From: Spirochaetaceae bacterium
GTDB taxonomy: Bacteria; Spirochaetota; Leptospiria; Leptospirales; Leptonemataceae
Assembly: GCA_002729885.1 (NCBI GenBank)
Contig: PBUB01000022.1
Span: 1 to 64,000 of the forward strand
Direction: 5' to 3'
Length of the DNA stretch: 64,000 nt
Of the stretch, positions 7,716-16,849 are shown in pieces. The notes below the pieces were generated by a model that worked only from the letters and a program-made list of their open reading frames with translations, did no database searches and had not been told where the DNA came from. Position numbers and translations under genes: made by a program. The stretch's first letter is position 1. Each line of letters starts with the position of its first letter.

Positions 7716-8591
7716 ATGAATAATTCTACAGGGAATATGTCCGGAATGGTGCAAATTGATAGACCTGGTGTTTTAGCCCGGTGGCTGCGAAGTCAGACCA
7801 GATCGATCTTTCTGCTGACTCTAATGCTACCGAGTTCTTTGTTCATAGCTTGTAATCCAATTTCAGAGAGTATGAGCATTTCAGCCGAGACACTGGAATC
7901 TCCAGTCGTTCTGGAATTATTCACCTCTCAGGGATGTTCCAGTTGCCCTCCGGCGGATCGTCTGCTTTCGCGACTTCAAAGTGAGGGTCATGTGCATGGA
8001 CGCGAAGTGATTGTCCTGTCGCATCATGTAGACTACTGGAACCGACTGGGCTGGAAGGATCCCTATTCCAGTGCGCAGGCCAGCGAAAGGCAGGAGTATT
8101 ACGCAAAGAATTTGAATTCCCGGAGGCTTTATACTCCTCAGATGGTGATTGATGGACGCTATGAAACTGTAGGTCATAATGAACCCGGGATTCGTGATCT
8201 CATTCACACTTCAGGAGCGGACTCCAGGGGCTCTGCGATCAGTCCGGAGATTCAAATCCAGTGGCTCGAATCGAGCCGAGTAAAGGTATCTGTTTATCTA
8301 GATCGAAGTCTGAATCAAGAATCCCTTCTTGTCTTTCTGGTGCAGGACGGAGTACAGAATTCCGTCCCTTCTGGAGAAAATGCAAATCGTACTCTTGCTC
8401 ATGATGGAGTGGTTCGCTTGATGTTACATCCCAGCAGGGGAGAAATTAACCAGGAGAAAGATAAACCGGTGTTTACTGATACAATAACCCTGCCTGAACC
8501 GGCCCCGGGTTATCGCCTGGTGGCTCTGGTTCAGTCGCACAAAGGTAGTATTCCGGGAGCCGATCAGCTGGAACTTCAAAAGCCGAATTAG
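7716..8591 (+). CDS. DUF1223 thioredoxin-fold lipoprotein
   Basis: 291 residues from the ATG at 7716, preceded by GAAAGGAAAAG; an upstream in-frame ATG (7650) lies in the repeat region and is less likely. A long positively charged start leads into LLTLMLPSSLFIAC, a lipobox-like site. The mature part opens VVLELFTSQGCSSCPPADRL, the hallmark of DUF1223, with a thioredoxin-like CxxC (CSSC). It continues with VIVLSHHVDYWNRLGWKDPYS and YTPQMVIDGRYE, both family motifs. The family is exported and thought to be redox-related, but its reaction is not established. A 9-bp repeat (AGCCGAATT) runs through the stop codon. Confidence 0.88.
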   Translation: MNNSTGNMSGMVQIDRPGVLARWLRSQTRSIFLLTLMLPSSLFIACNPISESMSISAETLESPVVLELFTSQGCSSCPPADRLLSRLQSEGHVHGREVIVLSHHVDYWNRLGWKDPYSSAQASERQEYYAKNLNSRRLYTPQMVIDGRYETVGHNEPGIRDLIHTSGADSRGSAISPEIQIQWLESSRVKVSVYLDRSLNQESLLVFLVQDGVQNSVPSGENANRTLAHDGVVRLMLHPSRGEINQEKDKPVFTDTITLPEPAPGYRLVALVQSHKGSIPGADQLELQKPN

Positions 8592-8614
8592 CCGAATTAG
8601 CCGATAGCCCTTTC

Positions 8615-8635
8615 CTCGCTAACCAGCGAGTCTTT
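8615..8635. terminator. bidirectional hairpin between convergent genes
   Basis: CTCGCT-AACC-AGCGAG (8615-8630) followed by TCTTT on the plus strand; AGGAAAGGGC flanks the other side. It sits 24 bases after the DUF1223 stop and touches the end of the convergent serine-hydrolase gene. A short 6-bp stem with a weak U-tract makes it a modest intrinsic terminator candidate. Confidence 0.45.
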
Positions 8636-9800
8636 ACCAGGTTACAGTCTGATAGTAGCAGGGCCGTATATAGTTAGGGTTGTCCCGTATATTTCCGATG
8701 GTCACTGCCAGGCTATTCAGGCGGGCGCGAATGCGAAGATAGAATGCGCGAAACGCAGGATGATTGTGGGATGTTGGATTGCTCATAAAGATCCAGCCCA
8801 GATTGTACTTTGGATACCATTGCATGGTTCCACCCATTCCATACCAGAGAGCTGCATGGTTTACCAGCAGCGGTTCCCCTCTGGCGGACCAGATACGCCA
8901 GGCCACTCCCCGGTATTCTACAAATTCGCAGCTTGGCCTGGCCGCCGGGGTTCCAAACATTGCCTGGTAGCTGCTTTCCTGGATGATGGTTTTTTCATGA
9001 TATTTTCCATGGGCCAGCATCATCATCAGGAATTTGCGAAGATCTGAAGTTGAGGTCCACATACCGGCAGCACCATCGGTTTTGTATCCGCTATCGGTAT
9101 GTTTCATGTCCATGGGCTTGATGATAAACTCCTGGAAATAGCGATGCACCGGCATTCCGGACACAGCCAGAACTACTCTACCCAGCAGGCGATAGCCATT
9201 ATTGGAATAGGCGAATGTTGTGCCAGGTCTTGCAATCCTGGAGCCACCTTCGGTAACGCCGGATGTATGAGTAAGAAGATGCCGCACGGTAACCTGCTCC
9301 CATTGGGGATGGTAGTAGATGGCGCCCGGGACGTAGGTATTGACCGGCGCATCCAGATTCAGTCTTCCTTTCTCCGCAAGTTGCAGAATGGCTACCGCGG
9401 TAAATGGCTTGGTAAAGGAAACCACTGGATACTTATGATGCGCATTGGTATGGACGCCGCGTTGATAGATCACGTTACGATCATTGACAATGGCAACAGT
9501 GACGGTGGATATTCCGTAATTGCGAGCTGTTCGTTCCATCCAGATATCAAAGGCCATTAATTCATTGTGAATCTGCTGGATTTGATAGGGCTCATGGGAA
9601 TGAGCTAACGCTGCATTTAATTTCTCTCGGCTATAGTACACCCCGGTTCTATCGCCCACGGGATCTTCATCAGGGTACAGGCTCAGGCTTTCCGGTCGCA
9701 GTTTTTCTAACTCCGCCCGGGATGGACTGGAACAATGGAATGCCAGAGTGAGCGTTACAGCCCAGAGGCAGATGATGCGAATGAAAGCTGGGATCTGCAT
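8634..9800 (-). CDS. beta-lactamase-family serine hydrolase (class C/esterase-like), exported
   Basis: 388 residues. A hydrophobic N-terminus ending LAFHCSSPS is a relaxed spirochaetal lipobox, so it is probably a lipoprotein. The SxxK nucleophile motif is SFTK (VVSFTKPFTAVAILQLAEKG). The second motif is YSN in FAYSNNGYRLLGRVV. HLLTHTSGV is the usual following block, and a GMGGTMQW segment may supply the third active-site loop. Members of this family include penicillin-binding carboxypeptidases, esterases and beta-lactamases; the sequence does not tell which. It is convergent with the DUF1223 gene, and its upstream region is empty for 320 bases. Confidence 0.88.
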   Translation of the reverse strand: MQIPAFIRIICLWAVTLTLAFHCSSPSRAELEKLRPESLSLYPDEDPVGDRTGVYYSREKLNAALAHSHEPYQIQQIHNELMAFDIWMERTARNYGISTVTVAIVNDRNVIYQRGVHTNAHHKYPVVSFTKPFTAVAILQLAEKGRLNLDAPVNTYVPGAIYYHPQWEQVTVRHLLTHTSGVTEGGSRIARPGTTFAYSNNGYRLLGRVVLAVSGMPVHRYFQEFIIKPMDMKHTDSGYKTDGAAGMWTSTSDLRKFLMMMLAHGKYHEKTIIQESSYQAMFGTPAARPSCEFVEYRGVAWRIWSARGEPLLVNHAALWYGMGGTMQWYPKYNLGWIFMSNPTSHNHPAFRAFYLRIRARLNSLAVTIGNIRDNPNYIRPCYYQTVTW

Positions 9801-10119
9801 GGCAGGTGCCCAGGCTACAGTACACCCGTAAGGAAAGTCTATTCAAAAACGTTGCCCCCAGGGCTCAGGCATCATCTCCTTCTGTATGGGTTGGGCTGAA
9901 CTTCGAAGTAACGGGAAGCACCGACGGCGATAGGCTTGCCCTGTGGCGAGCCCCCTTCTGAGGCCATGGCCCCGCGATCTGAAGTTGGATTCAGAAAAGA
10001 ACCCGAGATTCTTCGGGACATTGCGGCGGTGATTCGCGAATCAGCCTCCCATGGATGAGTGATCCAGCCCATGCAATGTGCACTGGACTGAATACTGATT
10101 CAACCAAGAATGGCCCTCG
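9801..10119. other. gene-free interval
   Basis: About 320 bases between the divergent hydrolase and membrane-protein genes. A short minus-strand frame (9872-10072) gives an Arg/Pro-rich peptide without signal, motif or good ribosome-binding site. I see no RNA gene or clear repeat. Promoters for both flanking genes should lie here. Confidence 0.3.
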
Positions 10120-10692
10120 ATGGACACAGATGGGTTTTACATCGTCAATTATTCACTGGCAGCCCTATTTCCAGTGCTGGTTTCTCTGTGGGCCTGGTTA
10201 CGGAGGGATTTCCCGAGCCAGGAAGTGCGTGTAGTTTTCTGGTTGGGCACAGGTTTAGGGGCCCTCTGGGAGTTTCCATTCAACGCCTGGGCGGCTTTTG
10301 ATACAGATGCAATCGTAATCTATCTGACCGAGCCTCCTCTATCCTGGCCATTGTGTGCTCTTTTGCATTCCTTCTGGGACGGAGCATTGTTTGTGGCCGG
10401 ATGGGCTCTGGTAACGCTAATTCATGGAAGGTATGCTTTTCGCGCATTTTTTTCGGCACCGATGGTTACATTGCTAGTTTGGTCCCAACTGCAAGAGATT
10501 CTAGTAGAGGCATTGAGTCTCGCTTCTGGCGCCTGGATGTGGAACGTCACTTCCTGGAATCCCGCCCTGTTCGAAATAGGGAGTCTACAATTTACTATCC
10601 TACCTCAGATTATCTGGCTAGTGGCGCCCATCATCTTCTTCGCCTACATGCGTCACTGGCAATCCGGTGGAACCTCCAATGTGGATCGTTGA
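10120..10692 (+). CDS. polytopic membrane protein of unknown function
   Basis: 190 residues, strongly hydrophobic, with about five membrane segments (roughly residues 10-27, 38-58, 80-105, 113-135 and 157-178). Conserved-looking polar and aromatic positions are WEFPFNAW, LLHSFWDGALF and WNPALFEIGSLQFTILPQ, with Trp, Asn and His inside the membrane region, suggesting a defined fold rather than a random hydrophobic stretch. I do not recognise the family. The start ATG has only a weak ribosome-binding site; another ATG ten bases upstream is in a different frame. It stands alone and divergent from the serine hydrolase. Confidence 0.7.
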   Translation: MDTDGFYIVNYSLAALFPVLVSLWAWLRRDFPSQEVRVVFWLGTGLGALWEFPFNAWAAFDTDAIVIYLTEPPLSWPLCALLHSFWDGALFVAGWALVTLIHGRYAFRAFFSAPMVTLLVWSQLQEILVEALSLASGAWMWNVTSWNPALFEIGSLQFTILPQIIWLVAPIIFFAYMRHWQSGGTSNVDR

Positions 10693-11000
10693 AAAAAATC
10701 GTTTAAGAATTTCCTTTCAAGATTCTCGAGAGCAGGAGTACTGGAGAGCCGAGCTGCTTGTGAGCGCGAACGACATGCGTTCGTCCGTGAACACTAACTC
10801 CAAGTTCTCACCCGTGAATGCTTGGATCCGAAATGCTTGGCCGGGCTTTTGAAATGTTTGGTGCAAGGTTCAGATCACCAGATTTCTTCAATACGTGAAG
10901 GGACGAAATTAACAGCCACAGCAGTCCGACTCCAGGAGCTAGGAAGAGCTGTTGCCCGGGCCGACATGGACAGGCTTCCCGGAAGTCATGATCGCTGGAT
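10693..11000. other. gene-free interval between convergent genes
   Basis: About 310 bases. It contains a perfect small hairpin CGAACG-ACATG-CGTTCG (10767-10783), which may mark the transcript end of the membrane-protein gene although no U-tract follows. Nothing else is recognised. Confidence 0.3.
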
Positions 11001-11942
11001 CTATTTGTGATGTTGATCGAAAAAATCCAGTAGTACTCGGGAAGCAGAAAGCTTCGTAGTGGGTTTCGGGCCATTCCTCCGACCCGATGTGCCCCCGGGC
11101 CAGGCGTGGCCTTCATTGCCCAGTGCCAGCACTGTTACCGGGCTTCGGGTCGGGCAGGGAAAGGTCCATTTCTGCAAGGTAGAGCTTTCGGGCAAAGAAA
11201 CAGAGCGGTAGGTAAGTTCGCATCCATTGTTTCGGGCCCAGAAGGTGGCTGCATACTGAACCGAGGCGAATTCGCCTTTCATATTGTTCTGGACAACATC
11301 CATTTTGCTTTCGCCACCTTCGAAGGGAACTGTGTCATCGGCGGTGCCATGAATAATCAGTACAGGTAATGGAGTATCGGGAATGGTCTCTTTCCCAAAC
11401 ATTGCTCCGGATACCACTGCAATGGCTGCCAGTCGAGGTGCCAGAGTTCTGGCCGCGCGGTAGGTCATCATCCCCCCATTGGAAAAACCACATAGATAGA
11501 TACGATTCGGGTCCACCGGGTAGTTTGCGATGAGATGATCAATAAAACCGGTCAGGAAGGCCACATCATCTACGTTGTCTCGCATGGATTTGCCGCAGCA
11601 CTGGCCGGCATTCCATGTTTTTAGAGCCCGGGAGATTCGCGGACCACTACCATCGGGGTAGGCTACAATGTAACCTCTCTCATTGGCAATGCCAGTCATC
11701 TGGCTAATGGATTCTGCGTATTCCGCGTTGCCGCCTCCGCCATGAAGCTGGATGATGAGAGGATATTTCTTTTCAGGAGCAGGTTGCTTCTCAAAGGGCA
11801 GTCGCACAAAATAATGGCGGTCCTGTCCCTGAACCGACACTTCCATACGTGGAATTCCGCTGCAGGTCAGAAAAAGGAGACTGAACAAAGCCGGTACTGA
11901 AAGGATTGTTAAAAATGGATTTCGTTTGAGCGATGCTATCAT
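11001..11942 (-). CDS. PHB depolymerase / LpqC-type esterase lipoprotein
   Basis: 313 residues. The N-terminus ends LLFLTCSGIPRM, a lipobox with Cys near residue 27. The rest is an alpha/beta hydrolase of the polyhydroxybutyrate depolymerase/feruloyl esterase group: oxyanion segment IIQLHGGGGNAE, nucleophile elbow GFSNGG, acid Asp in IIHGTADDTVPFEGG, and catalytic His in NEGHAWPGG. It also has the family pattern WNAGQCCG...DDVAFL. It likely cleaves short polyester or feruloyl-type ester bonds at the cell surface or in the periplasm; the substrate is unknown. It is divergent from the sugar operon, sharing a 250-base upstream region with a large palindrome. Confidence 0.9.
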   Translation of the reverse strand: MIASLKRNPFLTILSVPALFSLLFLTCSGIPRMEVSVQGQDRHYFVRLPFEKQPAPEKKYPLIIQLHGGGGNAEYAESISQMTGIANERGYIVAYPDGSGPRISRALKTWNAGQCCGKSMRDNVDDVAFLTGFIDHLIANYPVDPNRIYLCGFSNGGMMTYRAARTLAPRLAAIAVVSGAMFGKETIPDTPLPVLIIHGTADDTVPFEGGESKMDVVQNNMKGEFASVQYAATFWARNNGCELTYRSVSLPESSTLQKWTFPCPTRSPVTVLALGNEGHAWPGGTSGRRNGPKPTTKLSASRVLLDFFDQHHK

Positions 11943-12077
11943 GTATTTCTTACTGCTCCAGTTCGTACTTGAGTGATCTTGCGTTCCGGGAATCCAGAGG
12001 ATTCTGACCCAGGGTGTAATGGAGACTGTCTCCAGGCAGGATCCGGTTCAAGCAATGCGTTTCATATTGTTCATTCT

Positions 12078-12111
12078 TCTAATGAAGAAAAGTACTTTTC
12101 TTCATTAGAAT
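12078..12111. promoter_or_regulatory. perfect 34-bp palindrome, candidate operator
   Basis: Two 17-nt arms (TTCTAATGAAGAAAAGT and its exact complement) meet with no loop at AGTACT. It lies between divergent genes, 83 bases upstream of the MFS gene and 136 bases upstream of the esterase gene. The stem is AT-rich with no GC clamp and no adjacent U-tract, so a terminator is unlikely. A dimeric or tetrameric repressor site, for instance a sugar-responsive regulator of the downstream operon, is the simplest reading. TAGAAT at its right edge (12107-12112) could be a -10 element. No local regulator gene was found. Confidence 0.55.
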
Positions 12112-12193
12112 ATACGAATTGAGCTTCGAAGCATTATTTGGAAGCCTGAGACCTTGAAATCAGAAATCTTTCTTGTAAGCGAAAGCTCATCGA

Positions 12194-13585
12194 ATGGAAA
12201 GGGATGGGTTTGATATGAAGAAGCGTGAAGCTACCGGTCTCGGTGCGAACCTATGGTTCAGCCTTAGTTTATTTGGCTTAATCGGTCAGATGGCCTGGGC
12301 CGTGGAGAATATGTATCTCAACATATATCTCTATAAGACAGTGACCTTCGACCCGGATGCCATAGCCATAATGGTGGCTGCCAGTGCCATCGTAGCGACT
12401 CTAACAACTCTTACCATGGGAGCCCTATCCGACCGAATTCGGAAACGGAAAATCTTTATCGTGGGTGGCTATCTTGTCTGGGGCGTCTCCATCGCTTGCT
12501 TCGGCTTTATCACTCCGGATTTGGTCCAGGCCCTTCTACCGGGATTTGAGGTGATCGCCACAACCGTAGTATTGATCATCATCCTGGATTGCATCATGAC
12601 TTTCATTGGTTCTTCCGCTAACGATGCCGCCTTTCAGGCTTACGTTAATGATGTTACAGTTCCATCCAATCGAGGCAAGGCAGAGGGACTTCTCGCTACC
12701 ATGCCGCTTCTGGCCATGCTGGTGGTCTTTGGTGCTCTGGATGGGTTCACTCAGCGCGGAGAGTGGCGATTATTCTTTTTCATTATTGGAGGGATCGTAA
12801 TTGTAGCCGGATTTCTGGGACTGTTTTTGATTCAAGATCAGGTACCGGAGAGGAAAAATGCCCATTACCTTCAGGACCTGATTTTTGGCTTCAGACCGTC
12901 CACTGTTAAGGGCAATTGGCTTTTATATCTCATTTTCCTCTCGGTCTGCATCCTTGGAATTGCCCAGCAGGTATTCATCCCTTACTTCATATTGTACTTT
13001 GAGTTCTTTCTTGGACTCAAAGATTACGTCTTGATGCTGGCCTCCATTCTTCTGATCTCCTCTATAATAAGCGTCGTAGGTGGACGGTTCGTCGATCGCA
13101 TAGATAAGAAGGGATTTCTGATGATTTCGGTAATACTCTATCTGGTGGGCATGTTATTGTTGTATGTTCTGGGGCGAGCCTGGCCGGAGTTCGATCTGAC
13201 GGCAGCTGTGCTCACGGCGGGGTCCGGAATTCTTATGATGGGAACCTATTTGCTGGCCATGGTAGTTCTGAACTCCATGGGTCGGGACTTGATGCCAGTT
13301 TCGCACGTAGGAGTCTTTGTCGGGATTCGCATGGTGTTTTTCATTATGATTCCCATGGTAGTTGGTCCTTTCATTGGATCTAAGATCATCAAAAACAGTT
13401 CATCAACCTATACCGATGAGTTCGGCGTCATTCAAAGTACTCCGATTCCCGAGATATACCTTGGCGGCTTTCTTGCCGGATTGCTGACTTTTGTTCCGAT
13501 CTACTTTATTGTCCGCGCTTTAAGGACAGAAGAGTTCAAGCATATTTCCTTTCCTGCCGGTGAGGGCTCCTCCAATGAATCATGA
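12194..13585 (+). CDS. MFS / GPH-type sugar transporter
   Basis: 463 residues with about twelve membrane helices. The loop between helices 2 and 3 carries GALSDRIRKRKIFIVGG, the MFS signature G-x-L-S-D-R-x-G/R-R/K-R/K, and a partly matching half-site GGRFVDRIDKKG follows helix 8. The layout resembles glycoside or hexuronide carriers. It is the first gene of a three-gene operon with a DUF2804 gene and a family 2 glycosidase, so a glycoside is the probable cargo. An internal ATG at 12215 is an alternative start, and neither site has a strong ribosome-binding sequence. The last codons overlap the next gene. Confidence 0.88.
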   Translation: MERDGFDMKKREATGLGANLWFSLSLFGLIGQMAWAVENMYLNIYLYKTVTFDPDAIAIMVAASAIVATLTTLTMGALSDRIRKRKIFIVGGYLVWGVSIACFGFITPDLVQALLPGFEVIATTVVLIIILDCIMTFIGSSANDAAFQAYVNDVTVPSNRGKAEGLLATMPLLAMLVVFGALDGFTQRGEWRLFFFIIGGIVIVAGFLGLFLIQDQVPERKNAHYLQDLIFGFRPSTVKGNWLLYLIFLSVCILGIAQQVFIPYFILYFEFFLGLKDYVLMLASILLISSIISVVGGRFVDRIDKKGFLMISVILYLVGMLLLYVLGRAWPEFDLTAAVLTAGSGILMMGTYLLAMVVLNSMGRDLMPVSHVGVFVGIRMVFFIMIPMVVGPFIGSKIIKNSSSTYTDEFGVIQSTPIPEIYLGGFLAGLLTFVPIYFIVRALRTEEFKHISFPAGEGSSNES

Positions 13586-14600
13586 GATTCTTAATTCAGG
13601 GCCTCTACACAATGAAAGTGGATTCATATCGGAGCCGGGGTATGCGCGAGACCTCATTCTGGAATATGATCGCCGTCGAATTCAATCCTCCCGGCTTCGC
13701 ATAAAGGAATGGGATTTCTATCTCGTAGGAAACGATAGCTATGCTCTGGCATTCGTTGTCGCTGACAATGGCTATATGGGTCTGGGAAGCGTTACTTTTT
13801 TTGATTTCAAAAAACCAGCGAAGCATAGCTGCGACAAATTCACTCTATTTCCCCTGGGGAAACTGGGGTTGCCGACCAGGAGCATGGAAGGATGCACACG
13901 TTTTCGAAGCAAGAAACTGGATATTGAAATACAGGCCAGAAGAGATCAAAAAACAGTGAAGATCAACGCTTCAGACTTTCTTAACGGCGAAGCTCTGGAA
14001 GCGCAATTCGAGCTCAGTGGGATTCCCCGAGATAGTATGGTTATCGCAACGCCCTATGCGAAAGGGAAAGCCTTCTACTATAACCAGAAGATAAACTGTA
14101 TGCAGGCTTCGGGATACTTTCGTATTGGCGAGCGAAAATTTGATCTAAATAAGAACCTGGCAGTGCTGGATTGGGGGAGAGGAGTCTGGCCCTACAACAA
14201 CACCTGGTACTGGAGTTCCCTGTCTACCTGGCTTCCGGATGGATCCACGTTCGGCTTCAACCTCGGCTACGGCTTTGGAGATACCTCGGCCGCCTCCGAA
14301 AACATGCTCTTTTTCAATGGAATCGCCCATAAACTGGATCGAGTGGACTTCGGGCTTCCGCAGACAGACGGACAGGATGATTTTATATCGCCCTGGAAAT
14401 TCACTTCCAGCGACAATCGACTGAATCTTGAATTTCATCCGGTGTTCGACAGTCATACGAAAATCAACCTGTGGCTGATTGGTCAGAATGCTCACCAGGT
14501 GTTCGGGTATTTTTCCGGAGAGGCTATCCTGGACGATGGAAAGAAAATTCAGCTAGAAAACGCGTTTGGATTCGCAGAGAAGGTGCATAATCGGTGGTGA
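13575..14600 (+). CDS. DUF2804 family protein
   Basis: About 341 residues from the ATG at 13575, which overlaps the end of the transporter gene (stop at 13583-13585). The sequence matches the DUF2804 pattern: an acidic N-terminal segment, PATLFFF-like hydrophobic beta strands, and the conserved core AVLDWGRGVWPYNNTWYWSS with GFNLGYGFGDTSAASENMLFFNG. No export signal is visible, so it is probably cytoplasmic. The family is predicted to be beta-rich and lipocalin-like, with no established reaction. Its place between a sugar carrier and a glycosidase suggests a role in glycoside handling, but that is inferred from context only. Confidence 0.85.
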   Translation: MNHEILNSGPLHNESGFISEPGYARDLILEYDRRRIQSSRLRIKEWDFYLVGNDSYALAFVVADNGYMGLGSVTFFDFKKPAKHSCDKFTLFPLGKLGLPTRSMEGCTRFRSKKLDIEIQARRDQKTVKINASDFLNGEALEAQFELSGIPRDSMVIATPYAKGKAFYYNQKINCMQASGYFRIGERKFDLNKNLAVLDWGRGVWPYNNTWYWSSLSTWLPDGSTFGFNLGYGFGDTSAASENMLFFNGIAHKLDRVDFGLPQTDGQDDFISPWKFTSSDNRLNLEFHPVFDSHTKINLWLIGQNAHQVFGYFSGEAILDDGKKIQLENAFGFAEKVHNRW

Positions 14601-16464
14601 ACTCTAAGCAAATGTTTACGGAATACGGCCAGTCCCTGGATCCCGGGGCCGTTCTACAGGAGTATCCCAGGCCTCAACTCCAGCGAGATAGCTATCTGAA
14701 CCTCAATGGCTACTGGAATTATGCGATAACCGGGCTGGACCTTGATCCAGACAACAACGGATTGCAGGAAATAGAATACGAAGGACAGATCCTGGTGCCT
14801 TTTTCGCCAGAAAGCGTATTGTCCGGCGTGAATCGAAGTCTCTCCCCGGATGAGCTGCTGCATTATCAAAGGCAGGTTTACCTTCCCGAGAACTTTCATA
14901 TTTCAAACCAGAGATGCCTGATATTGCACTTTGGGGCTGTGGACCAATGGGCCCGGGTGTATATCAATGGCAAGTTAGCCGGAGAGCATCAAGGCGGTTT
15001 TACACCCTTCGCATTCGATATTACGGATCTGGTGGATGATCAGAGTTTCGATTTAAAGGTGCTGGTTCGGGATGAAAGCGATACAAAGATTCATCAAACC
15101 GGCAAACAAAGGATCAAGCGAGGGGAGATCTGGTATACTCCTCAGTCCGGAATCTGGCAGACAGTCTGGCTGGAAAGTGTGCCTCTGCATCATATCGCAG
15201 AACTAACACTGACACCCCTGTTCGACGAAAAAGCCATAAGAATGGACTTCGAATGCAGAGGCGAAGGACCCATCCAGGCAGAAGCTTTTTTCCAGGGGCG
15301 ATCCATGGGCAAGGCAATTCTGGAATTGAGTGCAAAGTCGGCCTCGGCAGTTCCCTTCACTTCAGGTCAATTAATCCTGCCTCTAGCTGAAATGCACCCC
15401 TGGAGCCCGAAGAGTCCTGCGCTCTATGATTTGCAGATTCGCTTCGGCCAGGACTCTATAAAAAGCTACGCTGGCATGCGGCACTACTCTATGAAAGCAG
15501 ATGTCCGGGGTCGAATGCAGTTCTATTTGAACCATGAACCATGTTTTCAAAACGGAGTTCTTGACCAGGGATACTATCCCGATGGCCTGCTCACTCCGCC
15601 CTCCGATGATGCCATGATACACGATATTCGCACGATGAAGGAGATGGGCTTCAACCTGCTGCGAAAGCATATAAAGATCGAGCCATTGCGATGGTATTAC
15701 CATTGCGATGGTATTACCATTGCGATCGCCTGGGGATGCTGGTCTGGCAGGATATGATTAATGGAAGTGAACGAAAGGACATTATTCTGCATGGAGCCCT
15801 TGCTATAGCTGGAATCCACTTGAAAGACCACCGTTACTGGCTCTTTGGCCGAAGGGATTCAAACGGCAGAAGGGAATACGAACGGGAATTGGCGGAGATG
15901 TTGAAGCACTTGAACAATGTTGTGAGCATCAATACCTGGGTTCCATTCAACGAGGCCTGGGGGCAGTTTGATGCGAAACGCATCTGCAATGAAGTGGCCG
16001 AGCAGGATCCCACACGATTGATCGATCATGCCAGTGGATGGTCGGATCAGAAGGTCGGCCATTATCATAGTAGACACATCTATTTTACAAAAGTTCGTTT
16101 TCGTAGCAAAGCTGCAAAAAAGAGAATCCTGGCTCTCACCGAGTTCGGCGGTTACAGTCTTCCCGTTGAGGATCATATGTTTGACCCGAATAAGGTTTTT
16201 GGCTACAAAAAGTTCCAGGACACCGACAGATACCAGGAAGCCGTGGAGCGCCTCTATCGCGAAGAGATTCTGCCAGCCATAGATCGTGGGCTGGCTGTTC
16301 TGGTTTACACTCAGCTATCCGATGTGGAAGACGAAATAAATGGATTTCTAACCTACGATCGAAAGGTAATGAAGATGGATGTGAATCGGATGCAAACTAT
16401 AAATGCATTGCTGAATCAGGCTTTTGATTCGCAGCAGCGTCAGAGTTCGGAGGTTGGTGATTAG
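14594..16464 (+). pseudogene. glycoside hydrolase family 2 (beta-galactosidase/glucuronidase-like), frameshifted
   Basis: Two overlapping frames encode one GH2 enzyme. The first (14594-15757, GTG start overlapping the DUF2804 stop) carries the jelly-roll sugar-binding domain, with RQVYLPENF and VYINGKLAGEHQGGFTPF, the Ig-like domain, and the start of the TIM barrel (NGVLDQGYYPDG, GFNLLRKHIKIEP). The second frame carries the acid/base Glu in WVPFNEAWG and the nucleophile Glu in TEFGGYS. A 17-bp tandem duplication, CCATTGCGATGGTATTA at 15683-15699 and 15700-15716, breaks the frame. Removing one copy restores EPLRWYYHCDRLGMLVWQDM and a protein of about 617 residues. As it stands, the protein would end soon after the duplication and lack both catalytic residues. 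Confidence 0.85.
15683..15726 (+). repeat. 17-bp tandem duplication inside the GH2 gene
   Basis: Two full copies of CCATTGCGATGGTATTA plus a 10-nt third part (CCATTGCGAT). The inferred ancestral sequence already had CCATTGCGAT twice, 7 nt apart, so slippage on this 10-nt direct repeat explains the duplication and would also allow its reversal. Confidence 0.9.
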
Positions 16465-16666
16465 CGTGGATTGCCTCCGGAATCGGATGCACTGGTCAAT
16501 CACCGGGGATGTCCTGGGTCGGGGCCAGGTGAAAATCCGCCTGGCGTTGAAATGATTCTTTTAATTAAATGAGAGGTGCTCGCGGAAGCGCTGTCGGAAA
16601 AGGACAGAAAGGAATCGAAACGGCCCGAGGGCCTTATTGTTCGCTAAGCTTTTGGTGATTTGAATG
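16465..16666. other. intergenic region with small hairpins
   Basis: The region after the glycosidase holds CTGTC-GGAAAAG-GACAG and GGCCC-GA-GGGCC followed by TTATTGTT (about 16623-16642). The second is a possible plus-strand terminator for the sugar operon, and it lies just beyond the 3' end of the opposing tRNA gene. Nothing else was found. Confidence 0.35.
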
Positions 16667-16750
16667 TGCCCAGGAGAGGACTTGAACCTCCACAGGATTA
16701 CTCCCACTAGTACCTGAAACTAGCGCGTCTACCAGTTCCGCCACCTGGGC
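16667..16750 (-). tRNA. tRNA-Leu (anticodon CAG)
   Basis: On the minus strand the sequence begins GCCCAGGTGGCGGAACTGG, with D-loop GGTAGACGC. The anticodon arm is CTAGT-TTCAGGT-ACTAG (anticodon CAG, reading CUG codons). A variable arm TGGGAGTAATCCTG follows, then the T-arm with GGTTCAAGTCC and the matching acceptor CCTGGGC with discriminator A. The long variable arm is typical of class II leucine tRNAs. CCA is not fully encoded (ACA follows). It lies between the sugar operon and the AraC-type gene, transcribed opposite to both. Confidence 0.95.
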
Positions 16751-16849
16751 AAGGTCGGTGCGGACAGATTCCGATTGCGCTATCTGCTGGCAATCAAATA
16801 ATAGAAGAGGGCCGCCTGTGTCAGGAAAAACAGGCGTATCCAGGGAGTA

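Noticed and set aside
9872..10072. Minus-strand 66-residue open frame
   Set aside because: Arg/Pro-rich peptide without motif, no good ribosome-binding site, short, in an otherwise non-coding gap.
12078..12111. Intrinsic terminator reading of the 34-bp palindrome
   Set aside because: The stem is AT-rich without a loop or adjacent U-tract, and it lies upstream of both neighbouring genes rather than downstream of either.
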